Assembly (NCBI GenBank): GCA_001798595.1
Contig: MGSS01000125.1
Span: 4,322 to 58,314 of the forward strand
Origin: Deltaproteobacteria bacterium RIFCSPLOWO2_12_FULL_60_19
GTDB taxonomy: Bacteria > Desulfobacterota > Binatia > UBA9968
Length of the DNA stretch: 53,993 nucleotides
Direction of reading: 5' to 3'
Positions 1-7,471 of the stretch are shown here, one piece after another (the first letter of the stretch is position 1; each line of letters begins with the position of its first letter). The notes under the pieces are model-generated. The model had not been told where the DNA came from and did no database searches. It saw only the letters and a list, made by a program, of their open reading frames with translations. The position numbers were made by a program, and so were the translations under genes.

Positions 1-2
1 TC

Positions 3-725
3 GCCGGCACGTTCATGCGCCACTTCGGCGTTCTCGAAATCGCCGACGCCTGGACGCTCGCGAACTGGAGTCGCGTGTTGACGGATCCGCTTTTCTTGCG
101 CTCGGTTTGGAATACGCTGGTTATCTCTCTGGGCAGCGCCGTCGCGGCGGCGCTGGTCACTCCTCTTTTGGCTTACGGGATCGTCAGAAGCTCTTTTTTC
201 GCCCGCGACGCGCTGGACGTCGTTTCCTGGCTCCCCTACGCGATTCCCGGCATTTTACTGGGGCTGAGCTTCGTTTGGCTGCTGCTGGCAACGCCGGGTC
301 TCCGATGGATTTACGGGACCATTGCCGCGCTGGTGCTGATCAACGTCGTCAAGAGCATGCCTCTGGGGGTTCAGATCTTGAAAAGCAATTTCCTTCAGCT
401 CGGAAAAGAGCTCGAAGAGGCGTCCCGCATGGCCGGGGGCTCCTGGTGGTACACCTATCGCAAGGTGGTCATGCCTCTGGCCGCGCGCGCCGTGATCGTC
501 GTCGGCGTTTTGAATTTCATCTCCGGCGCCCGGGACATCGGCGCGGTGGTCCTGCTGGTCACTTCGCAGACGCGGCCGCTGTCGATCCTCATGCTCGACT
601 ATCTCATGGACGGGAGTTTCGAGGCGGCGACGGTGATCGCTTTGCTGGTGACGCTGCTCAGCACCGGTATCGCGTTTGGGGCGCGAGGCTTCGGGTTTCG
701 CATCGGAATCGGGGAACGTCATTGA
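3..725 (+). CDS. ABC transporter permease, C-terminal half (5' end outside window)
   Basis: This is the second half of a two-domain inner-membrane permease of the Fe(III)/thiamine/spermidine type; the reading frame is open to the window edge. Hydrophobic helices are evident throughout. The cytoplasmic EAA loop that docks on the ATPase is visible as ELEEASRMAGGSWWYTYRKV followed by a VMPL segment. It matches the C-terminal halves of the full-length permeases at 18.1-19.8, 26.9-28.6 and 29.7-31.4 kb. It ends 19 nt before the amidohydrolase gene, so it is probably the end of an importer feeding that operon. The transported substrate cannot be read from the sequence; iron is possible by family, an organic substrate is likelier by context. 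Confidence 0.85.
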   Translation, partial: AGTFMRHFGVLEIADAWTLANWSRVLTDPLFLRSVWNTLVISLGSAVAAALVTPLLAYGIVRSSFFARDALDVVSWLPYAIPGILLGLSFVWLLLATPGLRWIYGTIAALVLINVVKSMPLGVQILKSNFLQLGKELEEASRMAGGSWWYTYRKVVMPLAARAVIVVGVLNFISGARDIGAVVLLVTSQTRPLSILMLDYLMDGSFEAATVIALLVTLLSTGIAFGARGFGFRIGIGERH

Positions 726-744
726 CGAACGGATTGGAGTAGAC

Positions 745-2418
745 ATGGCAGCGCAGCAGGAATTTCCGATCGTGCTCGAAGGCGGGAAGCTGGTGGACGG
801 CACGGGAAACCCGCCCGTGGAGAACGCGACGGTGTTGATCGAGGGCAATCGGTTCAAGGCCGTTTCCCGGAAGGGACAGCTTTCGTACCCGAAAAACACG
901 AAAGTCATCAAAACCGAAGGCAAGACGCTGTTGCCGGGCTTGTGGGACACGCACGTGCATTATCGGGACTGGATGGCGGAGCTTTTCCTGGCCCACGGCG
1001 TGACCACGATTTTGGATCTAGGCAACCCCAGCACGTGGATCATGGCGCAGCGCGACGGAGTCGCGAAAGGGAAAATCAGGGCGCCGCGGATTTTCGCCTG
1101 CGGCGATCCGATAGGCGAAGGACATGGAAAGCGGGGCGACGTCAAAGACGTCGGCCAGGCGCACGCGCTGGTGCAGCGTCTTTTGTCCGAAGGTGTTGAC
1201 GCGGTCAAAGTGTGGGCGCACTGCACGGCGGAGATGCTCAAAGTCGTAGCGGAGGAAGCGCACGCGGCGGGACGAAAGGTGATCGGCCACCTCGGAGTGA
1301 TCACCGCGAGAGACGCGGTGTTGAACGGCTTGGATTGTCTGGCGCACGCCACCGGATTGCCGATGTCCGCGGTGAAAGATTCCGAGAAGGCGCAATGGAT
1401 GCTGAACCAGGAGATCCGACGCCTTCAGACGATGATCATCGGCGAACCCGGAATCACCGCCTGGGGACTCTTCGCGATGATGGAGGAGGACACGTTCGAC
1501 CAGGTCGCCGAGTTTTTGGTTTCGCGACGCATCCGGATCGAGCCGGACTTTGTCTACCGCTGGCAACTGGCGTCGCGCCGGAGAGAAGAGCGGGAGTATG
1601 AGGACTTCATCGTCTTCTCGGACCCGCGGCTCAGCTATATCCCGCCGGTGACGCTGACGCGAAACATGCGCGCGTGGCAGGTCTATCGACGCCTCAATGA
1701 GCAGCAGTTGACCGAGCTGAAGGAGGGCTACGACAAGTTCCAAAAATTTCTCCACCGCTTCGTGCGCGCCGGGGGCGAGGTCGATATCGGGACGGACACT
1801 TCGGAAGGGCGGATGCCCGGCAAAGGGGTCCACCGCGAGTTCGAGTTTTTGGTGGACGCCGGTTTTTCGCCCAGGGATATCATCGTCTGGGCGACCAAGG
1901 GCTCGGCGGAATTCATCGGCAAGGGAGACGAGCTGGGGACGGTCGAGGCGGGAAAGATCGCCGACGTCATCGTGGTGAACGGCGATCCGTTGGCGGACAT
2001 CAGGGCGCTGGGGAAAATCGAAACGGTGATCAAGAACGGCGAGATCGTGGACATCGCGTATCATCCCGACTACAGCAATCCGATTCCCCGACCCTATGAG
2101 CCTTCGCTTCATTCTTATCCCGTCCCGAAAATCGTCCGTGTCTCTCCGGTGATGGCGGTCGAGGGCAGCGGGCCGGTTACGCTCGCAATCGAAGGTGAAG
2201 GGTTTGTCCGCGGCTCCGTGGTTCAATTCGGCGGCGTCAGGGTTCCCACGAATTGCGTCAGCGGCAAAGAGCTCCAGGCGCAAATCCCGGCGCATTTATT
2301 GGCCCGGGTCGGCACGTATACGATCCTGGTGGCCAACCCCGGCCCGGTGGCGATCAAAGATCCCCTGCACGAGGACGAGCGGTCGAACCCGCAGTACTTC
2401 ATGGTCGGCTTTAGCTGA
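745..2418 (+). CDS. Amidohydrolase with C-terminal IPT/TIG domain (copy 1)
   Basis: A 557-residue metal-dependent hydrolase of the amidohydrolase superfamily (imidazolonepropionase/dihydroorotase-like), likely cleaving a C-N or lactone bond in a small cytoplasmic substrate. The metal-site HxH is at about 70-72 (DTHVHYRD), a candidate bridging lysine is in VKVWAH (~155), further histidines are in VIGHLG (~182) and LAHATG (~201), and the catalytic aspartate is probably in IGTDTSEG. The last ~90 residues form an IPT/TIG immunoglobulin-like fold (SPVMAVEGSGPVTLAIEGEG, then GFVRGSVVQFGG), which is unusual for this family. No signal peptide is seen. ATG 745 was chosen because GGAG lies 5 nt upstream and the start matches the paralogue at 3446. 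An earlier in-frame ATG at 676 would overlap the permease. The exact substrate is unknown. Confidence 0.9.
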   Translation: MAAQQEFPIVLEGGKLVDGTGNPPVENATVLIEGNRFKAVSRKGQLSYPKNTKVIKTEGKTLLPGLWDTHVHYRDWMAELFLAHGVTTILDLGNPSTWIMAQRDGVAKGKIRAPRIFACGDPIGEGHGKRGDVKDVGQAHALVQRLLSEGVDAVKVWAHCTAEMLKVVAEEAHAAGRKVIGHLGVITARDAVLNGLDCLAHATGLPMSAVKDSEKAQWMLNQEIRRLQTMIIGEPGITAWGLFAMMEEDTFDQVAEFLVSRRIRIEPDFVYRWQLASRRREEREYEDFIVFSDPRLSYIPPVTLTRNMRAWQVYRRLNEQQLTELKEGYDKFQKFLHRFVRAGGEVDIGTDTSEGRMPGKGVHREFEFLVDAGFSPRDIIVWATKGSAEFIGKGDELGTVEAGKIADVIVVNGDPLADIRALGKIETVIKNGEIVDIAYHPDYSNPIPRPYEPSLHSYPVPKIVRVSPVMAVEGSGPVTLAIEGEGFVRGSVVQFGGVRVPTNCVSGKELQAQIPAHLLARVGTYTILVANPGPVAIKDPLHEDERSNPQYFMVGFS

Positions 2419-2437
2419 AAGAGCGGCGGAGAAAATC

Positions 2438-3418
2438 ATGGCAAAAGTATCCTTCGATGTGGCGTTGTTTCCTGCCGAGCCGGCCGACGAGACGTTGCGC
2501 CTGGCCAAGCTCGCCGAGAAGCTCGGCTACGACGGCGTCTGGGTCGGCGATTCGCATATCATCTGGCGTGAAATGTACGTGCTTTTGGGTGCGATCGCGT
2601 CACAGACCCAACGGGTCAAGCTCGGCTCCGGCGTGACGCACCCGCTGGTAAGACACTTGAGCCTCACGGCCAGCAGCTTCGTGACCCTGTCGGAGCTGTC
2701 GGGCGGCCGCATGAGGATCGGCATCGGCATCGGCGCCAGCGGTCCGATCAACATCGGCGTCAAGCGGGCGGAGCGCAAAGAGCTCGGCGAGGCGGTATCG
2801 CATCTCAAAGCGTTGATCAAAGGCGAGCCGGTGAACCTCGATGGAAAAGAGATGCGGCTGATGTTCGCCGATCACGGGACCGTCCCGGTCTTCATGGCCG
2901 CGAGCACCAGCGGGACGCGCGATCTGGCGGCCGCCGTCGCGGATGGCGTGATCCACGGCGGGCGCGAGGACCTGCTCCAGCAATGGGTGAGCGCGTTCAG
3001 GCAGTCCGTCGGTGAATGCCGCCGCGAGCCGCGCTCGGTCCCGGTCGTGTCCTGGGTTCCCTGCTGCGTTTCGCGCGATGCCAAAGCGGCGAAGGAGTCG
3101 GTGAAGCCGCATATCGCCCGCAGCGGCTGGACCTCGTTCCTCAAGATGGTGAGCGAGGGAAAGCCGGTCGCTGAAGAGGACCGTTTGGCCGCGGAGAGGA
3201 TCGGCCGCGAGTACGACTTCTCGCATCACATGAGCCGCGAGCACAGCCATCTGGTGCCGGAACGCTGGGTCGATCTTTTCTCAGCCGCGGGAAGCCCGGA
3301 ACAGGTCAAGACGAGAATCGATCAGATCATTCAATGCGGAGTCGACGTGGTAACGATCGTTCCTTACGGCGACAAGGAATCGATCATCAAGCTGTTCGCC
3401 AAAACAGTTATCGGCTAG
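2438..3418 (+). CDS. LLM-class (luciferase-like) flavin-dependent oxidoreductase
   Basis: A 326-residue bacterial-luciferase-family TIM barrel, using FMN or F420 to oxidise or reduce a small organic substrate. Family features include the early ...LRLAKLAEKLGYDGVWVGD segment, the LGSGVTHPLVRH strand and the GGRMRIGIGIGASGP cofactor region. ATG 2438 is preceded by a purine-rich GGCGGAGA site, and the protein begins at the expected first strand (MAKVSFDVALFP). Upstream in-frame codons overlap the amidohydrolase gene and do not resemble the family. It sits between two near-identical amidohydrolases, 19 and 27 nt from them, so it probably acts on the same substrate or on their product. Whether it is a monooxygenase or an F420-dependent dehydrogenase cannot be decided from sequence. 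Confidence 0.88.
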   Translation: MAKVSFDVALFPAEPADETLRLAKLAEKLGYDGVWVGDSHIIWREMYVLLGAIASQTQRVKLGSGVTHPLVRHLSLTASSFVTLSELSGGRMRIGIGIGASGPINIGVKRAERKELGEAVSHLKALIKGEPVNLDGKEMRLMFADHGTVPVFMAASTSGTRDLAAAVADGVIHGGREDLLQQWVSAFRQSVGECRREPRSVPVVSWVPCCVSRDAKAAKESVKPHIARSGWTSFLKMVSEGKPVAEEDRLAAERIGREYDFSHHMSREHSHLVPERWVDLFSAAGSPEQVKTRIDQIIQCGVDVVTIVPYGDKESIIKLFAKTVIG

Positions 3419-3445
3419 TCGGATTCACACAACCGGAGGTGAGCT

Positions 3446-5107
3446 ATGGCAGTTCCGATCGTACTCGAAGGGGGAAAGCTGGTGGATTGCACGGGGGGCA
3501 GTCCGGTGGAAAACGCGCTCGTCTTGATCGAAGGCAACCGCTTCAAAACCATTTCGCAGAAAGGGAAGGTGCCTTATCCGAAAGAGGCGAAGGTCATCAA
3601 CACCGAAGGCAAAACCTTGCTGCCTGGTTTGTGGGACACCCATGTTCACTTTCGCGACTGGATGGCGGAGCTTTTCCTGGCGCACGGCGTGACGACGATC
3701 CTCGACCTGGGCAACTACAGCAAGTGGATTCTGGCGCAGCGCGACGGCGTCGAAAAGGGCCGGATCCGGGCGCCGCGGATTTTTGCCTGCGGCGAAGGCA
3801 TCGGCCATCCTCCGGGGAGGGGCGGTTACGTCAAGGACGCCAACGAGGCGCACGAGGAGGTCAAGCGTCTGTTGTCCGAGGGCGTCGACGCGATCAAGGT
3901 CTGGGCCTACTGCACGAACGAGATGTTGAAGCCGGTGGCGGAAGAAGCGCACCGGGCGGGAAGGAAAGTGATCGGGCACCTCGGTGTTATCACGGGCAGA
4001 GACGCGGTGCTGAACGGGCTCAACTGCCTCGCTCACGCCACCGGCCTGCCGATGAGCGTGGTCAAAGATCCGCAGAAAAGCCAATGGATGCTCGATCAGG
4101 AGATCAAACGCCTTCAGACGATGATCATCGGCGAGCCCGGAATTACGGCGTGGGGACTCTTCGCCATGATGGAGGAGGAGATGTTCGACGAGGCGGTGGA
4201 CTTCTTCGTCGAGAGGAAAGTCCGCATCGAGCCCGACTTTGTCTACCGCTGGCAGCTGGCGTCGCGCCGGAGAGAAGAGCGGGAATACGAAGACTTCATC
4301 ACGTTTTCGGACCCGCGCCTGAGCTACATCCCGGAGGTCACGCTGTCGCGCAACATGCGCGCTTGGCAGGTCTATCGCCGGCTGAACGAGCAGCAGTTGA
4401 AGGAGCTCAAAGAAGGATACGAAAAGTTCCAGAAATTCCTGCAGCGTTTCGTGCGGGCCGGAGGCGAGGTGGATATCGGCACGGACACTTCCGAGGGCCG
4501 GATGCCCGGCAAGGGAGTGCACCGGGAGCTGGAGTTTTTGGTGGACGCCGGTTTTTCGACGAAAGACGTTCTCATGTGGTGCACGAAGGGCAATGCCGAT
4601 TTCGTCGGCAAGGGCAAGGACCTGGGCACGGTTGAGGCGGGAAAAATCGCCGACATCATCGTGGTGAACGGCGATCCGCTGGCGGACATCAGGGCGCTGG
4701 GAAAAATCGAGACGGTGATCAAGAACGGCGAGATCCAAGACATCGGCTATCATCCGGATTACGGCAACCCGCTGCCCAAGCCTTTCGAAGGTGTGATTCA
4801 CGCCTACCCGCAGCCCAGGATCTCGGCGATTTCGCCCGTCATCGCGGTGGAAGATTCGGGTTCTGTGACTTTGACGGTGGATGGACAGGGCTTTGTCGCG
4901 GGATCGGTGGTGCAGGTGGGAGGGCTGAGGGTGCCGACCGAGCGCGTGAGCGCCACTCAGATCAAGGCGACGATTCCGGCCGATCAGGTCAAGAAAGTCG
5001 GGACGTACACGGTCCTGGTGGTCAATCCCAGGCCCGTGTCTCTCAAGGATCCGCTCCATGACGATGAGCGGTCGAACCCGAAGTACTTCATGGTCAAGTT
5101 CAAGTGA
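3446..5107 (+). CDS. Amidohydrolase with C-terminal IPT/TIG domain (copy 2)
   Basis: A 553-residue paralogue of the gene at 745, closely similar along its whole length. It keeps the same HxH (DTHVHFRD), lysine region (IKVWAY), VIGHLG, LAHATG and IGTDTSEG motifs and the same C-terminal IPT/TIG domain (~460-553). One visible difference is VKVWAH in copy 1 against IKVWAY here, next to the presumed metal-bridging lysine, which may shift specificity. The start is clear: a GGAGGTGA ribosome site lies 3 nt before ATG 3446. The two copies flanking one oxidoreductase imply tandem duplication followed by insertion or retention of the LLM gene. They may hydrolyse related substrates or form a hetero-oligomer. 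No secretion signal is present. Confidence 0.9.
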   Translation: MAVPIVLEGGKLVDCTGGSPVENALVLIEGNRFKTISQKGKVPYPKEAKVINTEGKTLLPGLWDTHVHFRDWMAELFLAHGVTTILDLGNYSKWILAQRDGVEKGRIRAPRIFACGEGIGHPPGRGGYVKDANEAHEEVKRLLSEGVDAIKVWAYCTNEMLKPVAEEAHRAGRKVIGHLGVITGRDAVLNGLNCLAHATGLPMSVVKDPQKSQWMLDQEIKRLQTMIIGEPGITAWGLFAMMEEEMFDEAVDFFVERKVRIEPDFVYRWQLASRRREEREYEDFITFSDPRLSYIPEVTLSRNMRAWQVYRRLNEQQLKELKEGYEKFQKFLQRFVRAGGEVDIGTDTSEGRMPGKGVHRELEFLVDAGFSTKDVLMWCTKGNADFVGKGKDLGTVEAGKIADIIVVNGDPLADIRALGKIETVIKNGEIQDIGYHPDYGNPLPKPFEGVIHAYPQPRISAISPVIAVEDSGSVTLTVDGQGFVAGSVVQVGGLRVPTERVSATQIKATIPADQVKKVGTYTVLVVNPRPVSLKDPLHDDERSNPKYFMVKFK

Positions 5108-5133
5108 GCATTTCGTTCAGGAGAACATAAAGC

Positions 5134-6315
5134 ATGGATCTCAGATTTTCCCCGGAAGAGGAAGCGTTCCGTACAGAGCTGGTGGAATTTCTCGGCGCGG
5201 AAGTGCCGCCGGAAATGGAAGCCGACTACGACGGCTTGGACCTCTCGCCGGAGCAGTTCGAATTCGCCGGCGCCTTCGACCGGAAGCTCGCCGCCAAGGG
5301 ATGGCTCTGCATGCACTGGCCCAAGGAGTACGGCGGCCAGGCGGCGTCGATCACCCGGCAGGTCGTCTTTAACGAAGAGATGGGGTACCGCCGGGTGCCC
5401 TCGCGCAGCAGCATGGGAATCAACATCGTCGGTCCGGCGATCATGCTCTACGGCAACGAAGAGCAAAAGAAGCGTTACCTCTCGGCGATCGCGCGCGGAG
5501 ACACGGAGTTTTGCCAAGGCTTCAGCGAACCCAATTCCGGCTCCGACCTGGCGTCGCTCAGGACCAAAGCCGTCGAGGACGGAGATTCTTACATCGTCAA
5601 CGGACAAAAGATCTGGTCCTCCAGAGCGCATCACGCCAGCTACTGTTGGTTGTTGGCGCGAACCGATCCGGAGGCGCCCAAACATAAAGGCTTGACCACT
5701 TTCGCGGTCGACATGAAAACTCCCGGCATCACGGTCCGCCCGATCGTTACGGTGCTCGGCTCGACGCATTTCTGCGAGATTTTTTTCGACAACGCGCGGG
5801 TGCCGAAAGACGCGCTGGTCGGGGAGAAAAACCGCGGTTGGTACCAGGCGATGGGGACTCTCAGCTTCGAGCGGTCGGGAATCGGCAGAGTCGCCAGCTC
5901 CCGAAGGGCGCTCGACGATCTCATCGTTTACGTCAAACAAACCCAGAGGAACGGTATACCGCTCAGCCAGGATCCGATCGTGCGCCAACAGCTGGCGGAG
6001 TTGCAGACCGAGATCGAGGTGGCGCGCCTGCTTTGCTATCGCGTGGCGTGGATGCAGAGCAAAGGCAAGGTGCCGAGCTACGAGTCGTCGATGGCGCGTG
6101 TTTTCGGCCAGGAGTTAAGCCAAAAGGTCATGCGCGTCGGAATGAAGATTCTCGGCCTCGCCGGTCAATTGCTCCACGGAGTTCCGGGCGCCCCCGTGAA
6201 TGGGAACGTCACGCGGGGCTTTCTCTCCACCATCTCGAACACGATCCGCTCGGGGACCTCGGAGATTCAACGAAACATCATCGCCCAGCGGGGGCTGGCG
6301 CTGCCGCGGAGGTAA
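5134..6315 (+). CDS. Acyl-CoA dehydrogenase (FadE29-like subunit)
   Basis: A 393-residue FAD-dependent acyl-CoA dehydrogenase introducing a 2,3-double bond into an acyl-CoA. FAD-contacting segments CQGFSEPNSGSDLASL and GTSEIQRNIIAQRGLALPRR (the C-terminal signature) are present, and STHFCEIFFDNARVP matches the FadE26/FadE29 class of heteromeric dehydrogenases used for bulky or branched CoA thioesters. AGGAG precedes ATG 5134 by 10 nt. The stop codon overlaps the ribosome-binding site of the next dehydrogenase. The 4 nt spacing between two dissimilar dehydrogenases suggests an alpha2-beta2 complex as known for actinobacterial sterol side-chain enzymes. Which subunit carries the catalytic base cannot be fixed by eye. 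Confidence 0.9.
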   Translation: MDLRFSPEEEAFRTELVEFLGAEVPPEMEADYDGLDLSPEQFEFAGAFDRKLAAKGWLCMHWPKEYGGQAASITRQVVFNEEMGYRRVPSRSSMGINIVGPAIMLYGNEEQKKRYLSAIARGDTEFCQGFSEPNSGSDLASLRTKAVEDGDSYIVNGQKIWSSRAHHASYCWLLARTDPEAPKHKGLTTFAVDMKTPGITVRPIVTVLGSTHFCEIFFDNARVPKDALVGEKNRGWYQAMGTLSFERSGIGRVASSRRALDDLIVYVKQTQRNGIPLSQDPIVRQQLAELQTEIEVARLLCYRVAWMQSKGKVPSYESSMARVFGQELSQKVMRVGMKILGLAGQLLHGVPGAPVNGNVTRGFLSTISNTIRSGTSEIQRNIIAQRGLALPRR

Positions 6316-6319
6316 GCCA

Positions 6320-7459
6320 ATGGATTTCGACTTGAACGAAGATCAGGAACTGCTCAAAAAGACGGCGCGAGAATTTTTAACCGCCGAGTGCCCGTCCCGG
6401 CTGGTTCGCGAGGTCGAGAAGGGAACCGGCTACAGCCGCGAGCTGTGGGAGAAGATGGCCGGCCTCGGTTGGGTGGGATTGCCGGTGGAAGAGGATCTCG
6501 GCGGCAGCGGCGCCGGTTTCCTCGATATGTGCCTGCTCGTCGAAGAGATCGGGCGGGCGTTGGCGCCGGTTCCGTTCATTTCCACCGCGCTCTGCGAGTA
6601 CGCCTTGATCGATGGAGGAAGCGCGGAGCAGAAGAAACGGCTCCTGCCGCGGATGGCTTCAGGTAAACTGATCATGACGCCGGCGCTGAACGACGCGACG
6701 CTCTCTTTTCATCCCGGGGCGATCGAGTGCGGCGCGGCCAAAAAAGGCGGCGGTTACGTGATCCGCGGCGCGAAACTGCTGGTACCTTACGGCGCGATCG
6801 CGGACGCCTATCTGGTCGCGACCCGCACCGGGGGCGCCGGCGAAAACGGCATCACTTTGTTCATCGTCGATCGTAACCACAAGGGAATCTCCGTTTCCCC
6901 CGTGCCGACGATCGCCTGCGACGCCCGGTGCCATGTGCAAATGGAAAGCGTCGAGGTAGGGCGCGAATCTCTTCTCGGCCGCGAGGGCGATGGATGGCCG
7001 CTGTTGAAAATGCTGCTGCGGCGCGGGGCGACGTTGACCTCGGCGGAGATGATCGGAGGCGCTCAGGCTGTGCTCGAGAGAACGGTCGCCTATGTGAAGG
7101 ACCGCGTGCAATTCGAGCGGCCGGTCGGCAGCTTCCAGGCGGTCCAGCACAAGTGCGCCAATATGGCGGGCGCTTGCGACGGCGCCAGATTCGTCACCTA
7201 TCAGGCGGCATGGCTGCTGAGCGAAAATCTACCCTGCGATCGCGAAGTGGCGATCGCGAAGGCGTGGACGAGCGACGCTTACACGCGGGTTTGTCTGGAT
7301 TCCCACCAGGCCCACGGCGCGATCGGTTTCACCAAGGAATACGACCTCCAGCTCTACACCAGGAGAGCCAAGGCGGCGGAGTTGGCGTACGGCGACACGC
7401 GGCATCATTCGGAGATGCTGGCCGATTTGATGGGGCTCGGCGTTTCCAAGAGTCTTTAG
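6320..7459 (+). CDS. Acyl-CoA dehydrogenase (FadE28-like partner)
   Basis: A 379-residue second acyl-CoA dehydrogenase, diverged from its upstream neighbour. The N-terminal region LVEEIGRALAPVPFISTAL is typical of the shorter partner subunits (FadE28/FadE34-like). The C-terminus (GAIGFTKEYDLQLYTRRAKA) lacks the usual GTSEIQRNIIA segment, consistent with a partner that contributes only part of the FAD or active site. ATG 6320 was chosen because GGAGG (6308-6312) lies 7 nt upstream, overlapping the end of the previous gene, and the protein starts at the family position (MDFDLNEDQELLKKTAREF). Translational coupling with the upstream gene is likely. It is expected to act in beta-oxidation of the product of this operon. 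Confidence 0.88.
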   Translation: MDFDLNEDQELLKKTAREFLTAECPSRLVREVEKGTGYSRELWEKMAGLGWVGLPVEEDLGGSGAGFLDMCLLVEEIGRALAPVPFISTALCEYALIDGGSAEQKKRLLPRMASGKLIMTPALNDATLSFHPGAIECGAAKKGGGYVIRGAKLLVPYGAIADAYLVATRTGGAGENGITLFIVDRNHKGISVSPVPTIACDARCHVQMESVEVGRESLLGREGDGWPLLKMLLRRGATLTSAEMIGGAQAVLERTVAYVKDRVQFERPVGSFQAVQHKCANMAGACDGARFVTYQAAWLLSENLPCDREVAIAKAWTSDAYTRVCLDSHQAHGAIGFTKEYDLQLYTRRAKAAELAYGDTRHHSEMLADLMGLGVSKSL

Positions 7460-7471
7460 CAGGGGCCGGTC

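Noticed and set aside
2195-2437. Extended N-terminus for the first LLM oxidoreductase
   Set aside because: The segment is an off-frame reading of the amidohydrolase TIG domain; the family start is at 2438 with a ribosome site.
3425-5059. Long antisense open frames opposite the amidohydrolases (also 1018-2295)
   Set aside because: Arg/His/Asp-rich composition and mirrored position show that they are shadows of high-GC genes on the plus strand.
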